Positions 1 through 10,500 of a stretch of DNA of 44,575 nucleotides are shown here, piece after piece. Source of the DNA: Rhodobacteraceae bacterium Water-Bin34 (GTDB lineage Bacteria; Pseudomonadota; Alphaproteobacteria; Rhodobacterales; Rhodobacteraceae); NCBI GenBank assembly GCA_900197625.1, contig FZLS01000018.1:1-44575 (forward strand). Reading direction: 5' to 3'. Position numbers and translations under genes: made by a program. Position 1 is the first letter of the stretch. The number at the start of each line of letters is the position of its first letter. The notes beneath the pieces are model-generated. The model was not told the origin of the DNA and did no database searches. It saw only the letters and a program-made list of their open reading frames with translations.

Positions 1-823
1 TTTCATCTAATAAATTACTTAACGGAAGGCGAACGTCTTCATTACATTTACCTAACAGTGAAACAGCATATTTTGCGCCTACTAAACCTGGCTCGGTAAA
101 AATTGCTTCATGTAATGGCATCAATTTATCTTGTAAGTCTAATGCAGATTTAAAGTCGCCCTTTGCCAATGAATTTTGAAATTCAGCACATAATTTAGGA
201 GCGACGTTAGCCGTTACAGAAATAGCACCTACACCACCATGTGCATAAAATCCTAATGCGCTAGCATCTTCTGCAGACATTTGGATGAAATTTTTACCAC
301 ACTCTCGCCTTTGTTGTGTTACCCTGTCCATTGACCCAGTTGCATCTTTTACCCCAACAATAAATTCAAGCTTGGCGAGTTCACCCATTGTTTCGGCGGT
401 CATGTCAATTACAGATCGCCCTGGAATATTATAAACAAATATAGGCAATCCAATATCATTTAATGCTGCAAAATGAGCGTATAAACCTCTTTGTGTAGGT
501 TTGTTATAATACGGGGTCACTACAAGTGCAGCGTCTGCACCAACATCTTTTGCAAATTGCATTAGGCGAAGAGCTTCAATAGTATTATTTGAGCCGGCAC
601 CTGCAATAACAGGTAACCTTTTTGCATTGTGCTCTACAACAACGCGAATTACTTCTTCATGTTCAGAATGAGAGAGTGTTGGGCTTTCACCAGTCGTGCC
701 TACTGGCACAAGCCCGTGGCTACCTTCAGAAATATGCCAATCAACCAAATGTTTAAGTGCATCAACATCTACTTTTCCATTTTTAAATGGTGTGATTAGT
801 GCTGGCATTGAACCTTTAAACAT
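1..823 (-). CDS. dapA: 4-hydroxy-tetrahydrodipicolinate synthase (partial, C-terminus off the window)
   Basis: DapA condenses pyruvate with aspartate semialdehyde, the first committed step of lysine and diaminopimelate synthesis, in the cytosol. About 274 codons are visible; the family is usually near 292 residues, so roughly the last 18 lie beyond base 1. Seen in the translation: the N-terminal MPALITPF stretch, the GTTGES motif, the YYNKP motif and the VGVKDATG segment carrying the Schiff-base lysine. The ATG at 821-823 is preceded by AGGAG with good spacing. It is divergent from slt, a common alphaproteobacterial arrangement. dapB lies 24 kb away, so the dap genes are scattered. Confidence 0.95.
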   Translation of the reverse strand, partial: MFKGSMPALITPFKNGKVDVDALKHLVDWHISEGSHGLVPVGTTGESPTLSHSEHEEVIRVVVEHNAKRLPVIAGAGSNNTIEALRLMQFAKDVGADAALVVTPYYNKPTQRGLYAHFAALNDIGLPIFVYNIPGRSVIDMTAETMGELAKLEFIVGVKDATGSMDRVTQQRRECGKNFIQMSAEDASALGFYAHGGVGAISVTANVAPKLCAEFQNSLAKGDFKSALDLQDKLMPLHEAIFTEPGLVGAKYAVSLLGKCNEDVRLPLSNLLDE

Positions 824-911
824 AACATTTCTCCTAAAAGTAAGTGATTCAAAATTTCTATAACCCTAAAATAGCATTATGTGTACCATGAAATTCAACT
901 TCAATAATAGG

Positions 912-939
912 TTGCTTTGAGAATAAACATTTTTATCAT
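912..939 (+). promoter_or_regulatory. candidate housekeeping promoter for slt
   Basis: TTGCTT at 912-917 and TATCAT at 934-939 are separated by 16 bases in the 145-bp region between the divergent dapA and slt starts. The -10 matches the TATAAT consensus at five of six positions and the predicted transcript start is about 25 bases before the slt ATG. In DNA this AT-rich such matches arise easily by chance, so this is only a candidate. Confidence 0.3.
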
Positions 940-968
940 AAGAATATGTAAAATTTTCTGAGATCTAG

Positions 969-2909
969 ATGTTTCGAATATTAAAAATTTGTATGATATT
1001 CATATTTCTGTGCACATCACCGACTTATGCACAATCAAACCCTGATGATGTTTTAAAATTATCTAAGGGATTGGATGCAATTGAACGTGAAAATTATACT
1101 GAAACTAACGTTCATCTGAAAGAATTAAAAAACCCAATTGCTAAAACAATTTTAAAATGGGCGATGCTACGATCAGGACATGGAGATTGGAGAGAATATC
1201 AAAATTTTTTAAATGATAATCCACAATGGCCTGGTTTAAAGAAGTTAAAAGAATACGCAGAGTTAAAAATACCAGAAAATGGGAATCCCCAAGACATATT
1301 GGATTTTTTTGGCAAGCAAAATCCACAAACTGGTTTTGGGGCATTGAAGCTAATTAATGCTTTGATTGCCACAAATAAAAGCAATAGAGCCAACAAAATT
1401 TTGTATTATTCATGGGGTAATCTTTCATTATCTTTAAACGAGCAGAAAGATTTTTTAAATTATGAATTATTAACTGAATTTGATCACGAAGATAGAATCA
1501 ATAATCTTTTGTGGCGTGGTGATGTGAAAGGAGCAAAAAGTATTTTGCACCTTTCATCTTCAAAAATGCAAAAGCTTATAAAAGCAAGAATTGGATTACA
1601 GTTAGGAGCTTCTAATGTTGATCAATTAATTGCAAGCGTACCAAATATATATAAAGATGAACCAGGATTAGCATTTGACAGGTTTCAATGGCGTATTCGA
1701 AAAAACCGTTGGGATGATGCGGAAAATTTATTGATAGATAGAACGCAAATATCATCTAGTCTTGGTAGGCCGGAAAAATGGGCAAAACGCCGCCGAGGAT
1801 TTGCAAGGCGAGCTATGCGAGCAAACCAACCAAAATTAGCATATTATTTAGCTAGCAACCATCAATTAACTGCAGGTGCAAATTATGCAGATTTAGAATG
1901 GTTATCTGGATATATTTCTATGGTTTACTTAGATGCTCCTGATCAATCGCGAAAACATTTTGAAAATTTCAATCTGGCAGTTTCATCACCAATTAGTAAG
2001 GCTCGTGCAGGATATTGGCTCGGCAAAGTAAATGAAAAATATGGTCAATTGGAGCAGGCGGCAAAAGATTATAAAGTTTCAGCTAATTTTCAAATGACTT
2101 ACTACGGACAATTATCTTCAGAACGGTTAAAGTTAAATAACAATCAGTCTTTTTTTAATGATGAAAGTATATTTAGTTGGAGAACTGCTAGTTTTGTTGA
2201 TGATTCAGTTTTTCAAGCTGCGGTGTTATTACATAAAGCAGAAAAGTTTGTAATGATGCGATGGTTTATGACGCATATGGCTGAAACGTTAGATCGCGAT
2301 GGATTATTGAGGTTATCAAATTATGCGCATGAGAAAAATGTGCATTTTGTAGAAATTGGGATTGCAAAAGAGGCAGCTAAAAGAGGAATTATTTTACCTA
2401 AGGCATATTTCCCTATAAATGAAATACCTACATACTCAAATAATATACCACCAGAAGTTATTCTATCTATTGCTAGGCGAGAAAGTGAATTGAATATGAA
2501 CGCTATTAGTCCAGCGGGTGCTATAGGACTGATGCAGATATTGCCGTCAACAGCAAAGCAAATGTCAAAGGAGCTGGGTATTAAATTTTCTTATAAAAAG
2601 CTAAAATCTGATGCAAAGTACAATGTAAAGCTTGGGTCTGCTTATTTAAGCAAACTTATTGATATGTACGAAGGTTCGTATCTATTAGCTTTTGCAGCAT
2701 ATAATGCTGGACCAAGAAAAGTTAATGAATGGATTAAGCTTTACGGAGATCCCAGAGATTCACTAGTATCTGTAATAAATTGGGTTGAACATATTCCATA
2801 TAAAGAAACGCGAAATTACGTTATGAGAGTATCAGAAAGTCTACATGTGTACCGCATTAGAATTAATGGAAGTACCCCTTCAGTAAGTTTAACAAAAGAT
2901 TTAAAGTAA
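969..2909 (+). CDS. slt: soluble lytic murein transglycosylase
   Basis: Periplasmic peptidoglycan-cleaving enzyme of the Slt70 family (GH23), which cuts the MurNAc-GlcNAc bond to give 1,6-anhydro ends. The 646-residue length fits the family. A signal peptide occupies about residues 1-22 (charged start, hydrophobic run, TYAQS cleavage region). A long helical superhelix follows. The catalytic SLT domain spans about residues 490-615, with the catalytic glutamate in ARRESELN (about E505), then GLMQI near 521 and AAYNAGP near 577. The gene is divergent from dapA and its stop lies only 2 bp from the stop of the convergent EamA transporter gene. Confidence 0.95.
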   Translation: MFRILKICMIFIFLCTSPTYAQSNPDDVLKLSKGLDAIERENYTETNVHLKELKNPIAKTILKWAMLRSGHGDWREYQNFLNDNPQWPGLKKLKEYAELKIPENGNPQDILDFFGKQNPQTGFGALKLINALIATNKSNRANKILYYSWGNLSLSLNEQKDFLNYELLTEFDHEDRINNLLWRGDVKGAKSILHLSSSKMQKLIKARIGLQLGASNVDQLIASVPNIYKDEPGLAFDRFQWRIRKNRWDDAENLLIDRTQISSSLGRPEKWAKRRRGFARRAMRANQPKLAYYLASNHQLTAGANYADLEWLSGYISMVYLDAPDQSRKHFENFNLAVSSPISKARAGYWLGKVNEKYGQLEQAAKDYKVSANFQMTYYGQLSSERLKLNNNQSFFNDESIFSWRTASFVDDSVFQAAVLLHKAEKFVMMRWFMTHMAETLDRDGLLRLSNYAHEKNVHFVEIGIAKEAAKRGIILPKAYFPINEIPTYSNNIPPEVILSIARRESELNMNAISPAGAIGLMQILPSTAKQMSKELGIKFSYKKLKSDAKYNVKLGSAYLSKLIDMYEGSYLLAFAAYNAGPRKVNEWIKLYGDPRDSLVSVINWVEHIPYKETRNYVMRVSESLHVYRIRINGSTPSVSLTKDLK

Positions 2910-2911
2910 AG

Positions 2912-3796
2912 TCAGTTTTGTTTGATTATTCTCTCACGCCAAAGAGTATATAATCCTGCTAAAATAACAATACTCGAACCAATTGCTGTAGTAAGCTTTA
3001 AACTTTCTCCAAATACTATCATGGCTAAAGCGGATCCAAAAACTAGTTGTAAATAAGCAAATGGTTGTACCCCGCTTGCCTCGGCTACTTCATAACATTT
3101 TATTAATAAGTAGTGGCCAAATGCACCTGTAACACAAAGTAAACACATCCACATCCAATCAATGGAACTCATGGATTCCCAAAAAAATACACCAACCAAA
3201 GTCGTAACAATTAGTCCTGTAACTCCAGTCCAGAAAAAGCTGGTTGCAGCACTATCTTGTCTAGAAACATATCTGGTTAGAAGTCCATATAATGCAAATA
3301 AAATTGCAGAGCATAATGGAAAAATTGCGTATATACTGAACACTGAATATCCTGGTTGGAGAATTATTATAATTCCAAAAAAACCTATAAGAATTGCAAA
3401 GGATCTGCGCCATCCAACACTTTCACCCAATATAGGTCCTGATAATGCAGCAATGATTAATGGATAAATTGTAAATATAGCTAAACTTTCAATCAGTCCA
3501 ATTAAAACAAAACCAAGTACCATAATGCAAATTTCAACAGCAAGTATTATACCTCTTAGACATTGTATTATAGGCTGGTTTGTTGATGCAGCTTTCCTAA
3601 TTGAACCAACATTTGCCTTAGCCCAAAAGATTACAAATGCCGCAAAAAACCAATATCTAATCATTACTATCATAAATACATTGTATTCACCTGCTAAATA
3701 ACGTGAAATACCATCCTGCATTGCAAACACAAATGTAGTCGCTATCATTAATATTACGCCAAGACGAAGATTTGTTTGTTCCATTGTTAATTCCAA
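2912..3796 (-). CDS. EamA-family DMT-superfamily transporter
   Basis: A 294-residue integral membrane protein with about ten hydrophobic segments arranged as two EamA repeats, typical of the drug/metabolite transporter superfamily (inner membrane; metabolite or drug efflux). The substrate cannot be read from sequence. The annotated start gives MELTMEQTN; the second ATG, four codons in, has GGAA just upstream and may be the true start. It is the last gene of a minus-strand run mnmD-MFS-EamA, 17 bp after the MFS gene, so the three are probably cotranscribed. A second EamA paralogue lies at 21875-22738. Confidence 0.85.
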   Translation of the reverse strand: MELTMEQTNLRLGVILMIATTFVFAMQDGISRYLAGEYNVFMIVMIRYWFFAAFVIFWAKANVGSIRKAASTNQPIIQCLRGIILAVEICIMVLGFVLIGLIESLAIFTIYPLIIAALSGPILGESVGWRRSFAILIGFFGIIIILQPGYSVFSIYAIFPLCSAILFALYGLLTRYVSRQDSAATSFFWTGVTGLIVTTLVGVFFWESMSSIDWMWMCLLCVTGAFGHYLLIKCYEVAEASGVQPFAYLQLVFGSALAMIVFGESLKLTTAIGSSIVILAGLYTLWRERIIKQN

Positions 3797-3813
3797 AGAT
3801 ACGATTGAAATAC

Positions 3814-5019
3814 TTATTTTTTAATTTTATGAGATGAGGCTTCTATTATATGTACATAATACGCAGCAATAAGACTGATTAATTTAGTAATCAATAATAT
3901 AAATAAAAAACTATACGCTCCATTTTCTTCAGTCAACATTATCCCCATTAAAGTAGCGACTATAGCGCCAAAAGCGACAGCCATTGCTCCAGATAATCCT
4001 GATGCACTACCTGCTAAATCTGAACGGACATTCATAATGCCAACATGGCTGCTTGGTAGAGAAAAACCATTCCCAAGCCCTATGAAAACCATAGATCCAA
4101 AGATTGTAAATGTTGAGATATATCCCTTTAAAACTAAAATAAGGCCCAGTGATATTCCAAAAACTGCTATAACCCGTCCAACCAAAATCATTTGAGTTAA
4201 GCCCAAATATTTACTGAACTTTGTTGAAAAAAAACTACCAATAAAAAACCCTAGAGATGTTGTCCCAATTAAAAGGCCTAATTCTGTTGGGGGTAAATTT
4301 AATACTTTTGTTGCCACGAGTGGAGCACCACTTAAAAAACCATAAAAACATGCAACAGATGAAGACATACATATAGAATACCCCCAGAACTTGCCTGATT
4401 TAAATAATTTTGGATAAGTAGAAAATTGTTTATGAAATGTATCACTTTTTTGTGTATTTGTTTCACCTAAATCAAGCCATATCAAAACAAGTAGAGAAAC
4501 ACCCATAATTAGATATACCCAAAAGTTTGTCCGCCATCCATAAAGTTCATCAAGGAAGCCTCCAATCAAAGGTGCTATCATTGGAACAATGGCCATAGCC
4601 ATAGCAATGATTGATAAGATTTTTACTGCATCTTTTGAATCCATCATATCGCGCACAATGGCTCTTGAAAGCGCAGTTCCTGAAATCATTGCCCCTTGTA
4701 AAATTCTAAAAAATAAAAACCACCAAATGTTTGAGGAATAAATGCAGCCAATTGTTGAGAAACAAAATATTATAACACTAAACAAAAGAATTATACGCCT
4801 TCCATATCTATCAGAAAGGGGTCCTATAATAATTTGTAGAAATGCAGTAACTGCCAAGTAACCAGCTACTGATATATTCATGACACGATAAGATACATCA
4901 AACTCTGTTGCCATGTTTGCTAAAGAGGGCAAAAACATATTTAGCGATACTATAGAAGCGGCTGTAATAACAATTAATGTTATCAAATGTGGGTTTGATT
5001 TGGCTGCTAAAAATTTCAT
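3814..5019 (-). CDS. Bcr/CflA-like MFS drug-resistance transporter
   Basis: A 401-residue protein with about 12 membrane segments. The loop after the second helix carries a GPLSDRYGRR-like motif, the MFS signature A, and the overall layout resembles Bcr/CflA multidrug efflux permeases (proton antiport, inner membrane). The substrate is unknown. Its ATG overlaps the mnmD stop by 4 bp (ATGA), which suggests translational coupling, and the EamA gene follows after 17 bp. The function linking a tRNA-modification gene to two exporters is not apparent; the arrangement may simply be shared transcription. Confidence 0.85.
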   Translation of the reverse strand: MKFLAAKSNPHLITLIVITAASIVSLNMFLPSLANMATEFDVSYRVMNISVAGYLAVTAFLQIIIGPLSDRYGRRIILLFSVIIFCFSTIGCIYSSNIWWFLFFRILQGAMISGTALSRAIVRDMMDSKDAVKILSIIAMAMAIVPMIAPLIGGFLDELYGWRTNFWVYLIMGVSLLVLIWLDLGETNTQKSDTFHKQFSTYPKLFKSGKFWGYSICMSSSVACFYGFLSGAPLVATKVLNLPPTELGLLIGTTSLGFFIGSFFSTKFSKYLGLTQMILVGRVIAVFGISLGLILVLKGYISTFTIFGSMVFIGLGNGFSLPSSHVGIMNVRSDLAGSASGLSGAMAVAFGAIVATLMGIMLTEENGAYSFLFILLITKLISLIAAYYVHIIEASSHKIKK

Positions 5020-5690
5020 TCTTTGCGGCCAATGCTCATGTGACGCTTCTTTTTAAATCCCTTTGTACGTTTAACATTGAAGCCTGAATTAGATAAGCTT
5101 CTACGCACAAATCCTGCTGCTGTGTATGTTGAAAATGTACCATATTGTGTGGTATGATTTGCTACAGAATTTAGTAAATTAGCTCCCCATAATTCAGGGT
5201 TTTTTGCAGGACTAAAGCCATCCAAAAACCAAGCATCAGCATAGTGATCCCATGTTTTCAGCGTTTTTCTTGCATCACCTACTATTATGTTAGCATCTAA
5301 AGTAGGGGTTTTGATAGTCCAGCCATTTTCAAGTTGATGAATTAACTCATTTGTCAATTGAGTTAATTCTGGCCAATTTTTTAATGCTTGCGACATATCA
5401 TTTAAAGTCATGGGGAATGCTTCGAAGCTAGTATACTTAAGAGGTGTAGTGTGGCCTAATTCTATCCACAATTGCCAGGTAGATAAAAGATTTAGGCCAG
5501 TTCCAAAACCTAATTCTGCTACATGAAATCCATCTTTGAAGCGTTGATGTAAGTTATTTCCTGACAAAAAAACATGTCTTGTTTCTTCCAGGCCATCAAA
5601 AACTGAGAAATAGGGATCATCAAATTTTTTTGATATGGGGGTTCTTTCATCTTGCCATTCAATTGATGCATTTTTTATCTGGTCGCACAT
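5016..5690 (-). CDS. mnmD: tRNA 5-methylaminomethyl-2-thiouridine methyltransferase, monofunctional MnmD
   Basis: SAM-dependent methyltransferase acting on the wobble uridine of tRNAs (nm5s2U to mnm5s2U), homologous to the N-terminal half of E. coli MnmC. Visible motifs are KKFDDPYFS and GLEETRHVFL near the start, the SAM-binding AELGFGTGLNL at about residues 57-67, and DAWFLDGFSPAKNPELW near 150. The ORF is open to an ATG at 5729, but the ATG at 5690 is preferred: it aligns with the usual MnmD N-terminus and has AAGG about 9 bases upstream. It is divergent from an FAD oxidoreductase, so this is a split MnmC arrangement. Confidence 0.88.
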   Translation of the reverse strand: MCDQIKNASIEWQDERTPISKKFDDPYFSVFDGLEETRHVFLSGNNLHQRFKDGFHVAELGFGTGLNLLSTWQLWIELGHTTPLKYTSFEAFPMTLNDMSQALKNWPELTQLTNELIHQLENGWTIKTPTLDANIIVGDARKTLKTWDHYADAWFLDGFSPAKNPELWGANLLNSVANHTTQYGTFSTYTAAGFVRRSLSNSGFNVKRTKGFKKKRHMSIGRKE

Positions 5691-5738
5691 ATGATTTTGC
5701 CTTAAATAAAAACAAAGTTTAACGCTCATGGCTCTAAA

Positions 5739-6830
5739 ATGACAACTACTAAATCATATGATGTAATAATTATTGGCGCTGGTATTTTTGGCCTTTCTTG
5801 TGCTTATGAGTGCTCAAAACGGAATTTATCTGTTTTAGTTGTGGATGCTAAAAAAATTGGGTCAGGTGCATCAGGTGGAATTTTGGGTGCAATGGCTCCA
5901 TATACTCCTGATCAATGGCATGAAAAAAAAGAATATCAGTTTCAAGCCTTATGTTCGGCAGAAAAACATTGGAAAGATGTTGAAAAATTATCATCAATCT
6001 CATCTGGATATGGACGAATTGGTAGAATTTGCCCAATTATTCACGAACGTGTTTACAAATTAGCACTTAGTAGGCGTAAAGATGCAAAGAAGAATTGGGG
6101 AAAATTCAAATGGGATGTAATAAAAAAGCATGAATTAGTTTCATTAGATGCAGCACCATATGGACTTATTTATGATAATTTTTCAGCACGGATTTATCCC
6201 TCAAAAGCTTGCCACTCATTGGCTCAAGCATGTAGTTTAAATCACGTAGAATTCCGTGAGAATACTAAAGTTACAGACTTTGACTCGAACACAATTTATG
6301 GTGAATGGGGTAAAGAAACAGCGTCATCCATAATTATTGCTAGTGGATATGAAGGCTTTGATTTTATAAAAAGTTATTTTCCGATTACTATAGGGTCTGG
6401 AGTTAAGGGGCAGGCAGCACTTATTGATATCGACCTAAGAGATATGCCTCAGATCTATGCAAATGGAATTTATATAGTTCCTCACAGTGATGGAACAACC
6501 ACTATTGGCTCTACTTCAGAAAGAAATTGGTTGGAGCCATATAATACAGATTTCCAACTTCATGAACTCATCAAGAGAGCAGAAGATATTTGTCCTACAA
6601 TTGAAAATGCAAAATTAATTAAAAAATGGGCAGGCATAAGGCCTAAAGCACGCCGTAGAGAACCTTTAATTGGTAAAATACCAAGATCTGATAGCATTTA
6701 TTTAGCAATGGGAGGTTTCAAAATTGGATTTGGTATTGCTCATGAAATTGGAATATCAGTTGCAGATTTAATTGAAAATAAACCGAACCGATTACCTAAA
6801 AGTTATACAATTGAACATCATTTAGAGTAA
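5739..6830 (+). CDS. FAD-dependent oxidoreductase of the DAO family, possible partner of MnmD
   Basis: A 363-residue D-amino-acid-oxidase-fold flavoprotein. The dinucleotide motif GAGIFG lies at residues 13-18, followed by a GSGASGG segment near 42-48, and the C-terminal half has the KKWAGIRPKARRREPLIG and GGFKIGFGIA segments typical of this fold. In MnmC fusions the C-terminal DAO domain removes the carboxymethyl group of cmnm5s2U to give nm5s2U, the substrate of MnmD. Position beside mnmD makes that role plausible, but a ThiO-like glycine/amine oxidase cannot be excluded. It starts 48 bp from the preferred mnmD start in the opposite direction, and ends 5 bp from the convergent cobO stop. 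Confidence 0.75.
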   Translation: MTTTKSYDVIIIGAGIFGLSCAYECSKRNLSVLVVDAKKIGSGASGGILGAMAPYTPDQWHEKKEYQFQALCSAEKHWKDVEKLSSISSGYGRIGRICPIIHERVYKLALSRRKDAKKNWGKFKWDVIKKHELVSLDAAPYGLIYDNFSARIYPSKACHSLAQACSLNHVEFRENTKVTDFDSNTIYGEWGKETASSIIIASGYEGFDFIKSYFPITIGSGVKGQAALIDIDLRDMPQIYANGIYIVPHSDGTTTIGSTSERNWLEPYNTDFQLHELIKRAEDICPTIENAKLIKKWAGIRPKARRREPLIGKIPRSDSIYLAMGGFKIGFGIAHEIGISVADLIENKPNRLPKSYTIEHHLE

Positions 6831-6835
6831 AAGAA

Positions 6836-7444
6836 TTAATACTCTACCCCAATCTGGGCTTTTATTCCCGCTCGAAATGGATGTTTTAATAATTCCATTT
6901 CAGTAACTAAATCAGCAATTTCTATTAAATCGTCTTTTGCATTGCGCCCTGTAATTACTACATGGGTCATCTCAGGTTTTTCTTCTACTAGAAATGTAAC
7001 AACCTCGTTTATGTCGACATAATCATATCTTATTGCAATATTTAATTCATCAAGAAGAACCATTGAGTTCGAGGGGTCGCGGATTAGATCCTTTGCTTTT
7101 GACCAAGCTGCTTGTGCCATTTCAGTATCGCGGGTTTTATCTTGTGTTTCCCATGTGAAACCTTCTCCCATAGTATGAAAAGAGCAGATGTCAGTAAAAC
7201 GATCAAGTATCATATCTCTCTCACCAGTTGACATGCCACCTTTTATGAATTGCACAACTGCAGATTGCATTCCATGAGCAATATGCCGAAATATCATACC
7301 AAAAGCTGCTGTTGATTTACCTTTACCTTTGCCAGTGTGAACAATAATCAGACCTTTTTTATCAGTCTTTGTTGCCATGATTTTATCACGGGCAGCTTTT
7401 TTTTTGGCCATTTTCATCGCGTGTCGTTCAGTATCTTCTGACAT
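6836..7444 (-). CDS. cobO: corrinoid adenosyltransferase (CobO/BtuR family)
   Basis: Transfers the adenosyl group of ATP to cob(I)yrinic acid a,c-diamide or cobalamin, forming the Co-C bond of coenzyme B12 in the cytosol. The 202-residue length fits the family. The ATP-binding P-loop GKGKGKST lies at residues 38-45, followed by a VVQFIKGG segment and the LLDELNIAI acidic motif. It is the last gene of the minus-strand hupE-cobW-cobN-cobO operon, 69 bp after cobN, and so is probably under the cobalamin riboswitch at 13155-13350. Confidence 0.93.
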   Translation of the reverse strand: MSEDTERHAMKMAKKKAARDKIMATKTDKKGLIIVHTGKGKGKSTAAFGMIFRHIAHGMQSAVVQFIKGGMSTGERDMILDRFTDICSFHTMGEGFTWETQDKTRDTEMAQAAWSKAKDLIRDPSNSMVLLDELNIAIRYDYVDINEVVTFLVEEKPEMTHVVITGRNAKDDLIEIADLVTEMELLKHPFRAGIKAQIGVEY

Positions 7445-7513
7445 TTTATCACCTTTTAAATTAATAATAATTCCTATTTTGGCAGATCGTGCTACATATG
7501 CAACACCGCAAAT

Positions 7514-10500
7514 CTAGCGTATTTTTTTAGTTTTAGATTCTAAAATATTATCGATTCTTAAATATGCTGAGTTTGATTTGGGTACCCACATTTTACGATT
7601 TATAGCTTCCTTAAACCGTTCTGCCATTTCCAACAGAGCTGAAGGGTTATGTTCATTAATAAATGTTTTTGTTTCTTCGTCACCTATAAAAGCAGCCTCT
7701 ATCATATCAAAATGATGATTTTGTACTGCGCCCGTGGTTGCGGAAAATGCAAATAAATAGTCAAGTGTTGCAGCCATTTCAAAAGCGCCTTTGTACCCGT
7801 GTCGTTTTACACCTTCGATCCATTTTGGGTTGACCACTCTGCTGCGCATTACCCGGCTAATTTCTTCATCTAAAGTCCTTATTATCGGACGTTCCGGTCT
7901 GGAATGGTCATTATGATATATTGGTCGATCACGGCCTTGAATTGTTGATATTGCCGCTGCTGCACCACCTTCAAATTGATAATAATCATCACTATCTAAA
8001 ATATCATGTTCACGATTATCTTGATTTTGAACGACTGCATCCACTTGGCTCAATCTTGTTTCTAGTGCTTTTCTTGCTGACTTACCCTGCGAGTTTTTTC
8101 CATATGCATAAGATCCCCATTCAAGATAGCTTTCTGCAAGGTCAGCTTTTTTAGACCAAAGCTTCTCATCAATCATGGCCTGTAATCCAGCACCATATGA
8201 TCCAGGTTTAGAGCCAAATACACGATATGCACTATCTTCATTGCTTTCGGTTCTAAATTTATGAGCAGCTGGATTTAACTCTAAGGGTTCATCTAGCTCC
8301 ATAATTGCTCTTGCTGCACTGTCAACTAAGGCCATTTGTTGTGGAAATGCATCTCGAAAGAATCCAGATACACGTAATGTAACATCAACCCGCGGTCTAT
8401 CTAAAACACTGACTGGTATTATTTCAAAGCCTATAACTCTTCGGTTAGATGTGTCCCATTTTGGTTTAACACCCATTAGTGCCAATGCTTGAGCGATGTC
8501 GTCACCACCAGTTCGCATGTTTGCTGTTCCCCAAGCAGTCAACAATATTGTTTTGGGCCAATCTCCATGATCTTGAAGATGTTTTTCAATTAATAAATTG
8601 GCTGATTTCCAACCTAAAGCCCATGCAGTAGGGGTAGGTATTGCACGACTATCTACTGAAAAGAAATTACGCCCTGTTGGTAATACATCAAGCCTACCTC
8701 TAGTAGGAGCACCTGAAGGGGCAGGATCTATAAAAAGACCATTCAATGTATCAATCAAACCTTTTTTTTCGTTTGTGCCACAGCTTGCCACAATTGGTTT
8801 TATGACATTTTGTATCATTTCCAATACGATTTTTGTTTTGGGCCAGTTTCCGGGACTTAGCCCATCTAGTAATTTAATGGCAAGTAGTTCTATACGTTCA
8901 ACAGCATCTCCATTTGTGCGCCATACGTCCTGGCAAATATCTTGTAAAATTTTCGGTTTGCATCCTTTATATGCTTTTCCCATCAAACAGTCTAAAGGAT
9001 CAAAATCCATTTTGAGATCAGTCGCTAAAGCTCTTTGTAAACTTGCATTTTCTTCTTTTCCATTCCCTCTGGGAACACGAGCTAATGCAATGGATAAATC
9101 TCTTTCTAATCGACCAGTTGGAGAAGTTCCAAAGATGTGCAACCCATCACGTATTTGTGCTTCTTTTAGCTCACAAAGGTACTCATCAAGTTTTGCCAGA
9201 TCGTTATCTTGATCTTCACCAACCATACCAGCATCTATATCTATACTAGTTGCTGATGTAAGGGATAAAATTTTATCTTTTAAAAGATTAAGCCTTCTTG
9301 GATCGACGCCGGCTGCTTCATAATATTCATCTACTAGTGCTTCAAGCTCCCTTAAAGGCCCATATGTTTCTGCACGAGTAAGTGGTGGCGTTAAATGATC
9401 AATAATTACTGCAGATATTCGTCGCTTAGCTTGGGTACCTTCTCCTGGATCGTTAACTATGAAAGGATATGCATTAGGCGTTGGTCCAATTACAACCTCA
9501 GGCCAACATTCATTTGAAAGTGCAATTGCTTTGCCAGGCAACCATTCAAGGTTTCCGTGTTTACCCATATGGACTAATGCATTGGTTTTAAATGAAAAAC
9601 GCAGCCAAAAATAAAAAGCCAAATAATTATGGGGTGGTATTAAATCAGGTGAATGATATGTTTCTTTTGGATTAATATTATACCCACGTGCGGGTTGTAT
9701 ACCGACGCAAATATTACCAAATTCAAATATAGATAAAGCAAAACCATCATCATGAAAGAATGGATCATCTTCCACTTTTCCCCACCGAGATTCAATTTTA
9801 TCACGAACATTAAGGGGCAGTTTTTTATAATGAATTAAATAATCTTCATGAGGCATTATTTTACCTCCAGACCTAATGGCGCGGTCAGTAAGCCAATTTG
9901 TTGGCCCATTCATAATCTTTTTCATTAATTCGTCTGATGTACTTGGCAAGTCTTTAGTCTGATACCCTTCATCTTTTAACAATTTCATCATATCGACTGT
10001 GGCTTGAGGGGTATCCAAACCTACTCCATTTGCTAATCGACCGTCTTTATTAGGATAATTTGCGAGAATAAATGATACTTTTTTAGTATTTGCTTTTGTA
10101 CATCGAAGATTTACCCAATTTTTAGTTAAATCTGCCACATAATCAATGCGATCACCACGAGCGCGATAACTTGCAATTGGGCATTGAGTTTTTTCATCAA
10201 AAAAAGCTTCTCCTTTAAAAGATATAGCCCGAGTAAGTACTCTGCCATCAACTTCTGGAAGAGCGACATTCATTGCAATATCTCGCGCGTTTAATCCATT
10301 TAACCCAGCTTCCCAAACTGCTTCAGTAGAGCTTGATAATACAACTTGGAATACAGGTGCGCGTTGAGCTGCTTTAATAATCAAAGGGTTGTAGGCGCCA
10401 GACTTTTCTACATTTTGATCTGGGGAACCTACAGCAAAGCTAGTGCAGTTTAAAATAACATCAGGAGGGGTTGTGTTAAACAAGCTTTCTATAGTTGCTA

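Noticed and set aside
7445-7513. Imperfect inverted repeat between cobN and cobO
   Set aside because: Needs several mismatches and G-U pairs; not distinguishable from chance.
8598-9212. Plus-strand 204-codon open frame
   Set aside because: Entirely antisense to the well-conserved cobN; low-complexity Ser/Pro composition typical of shadow frames.
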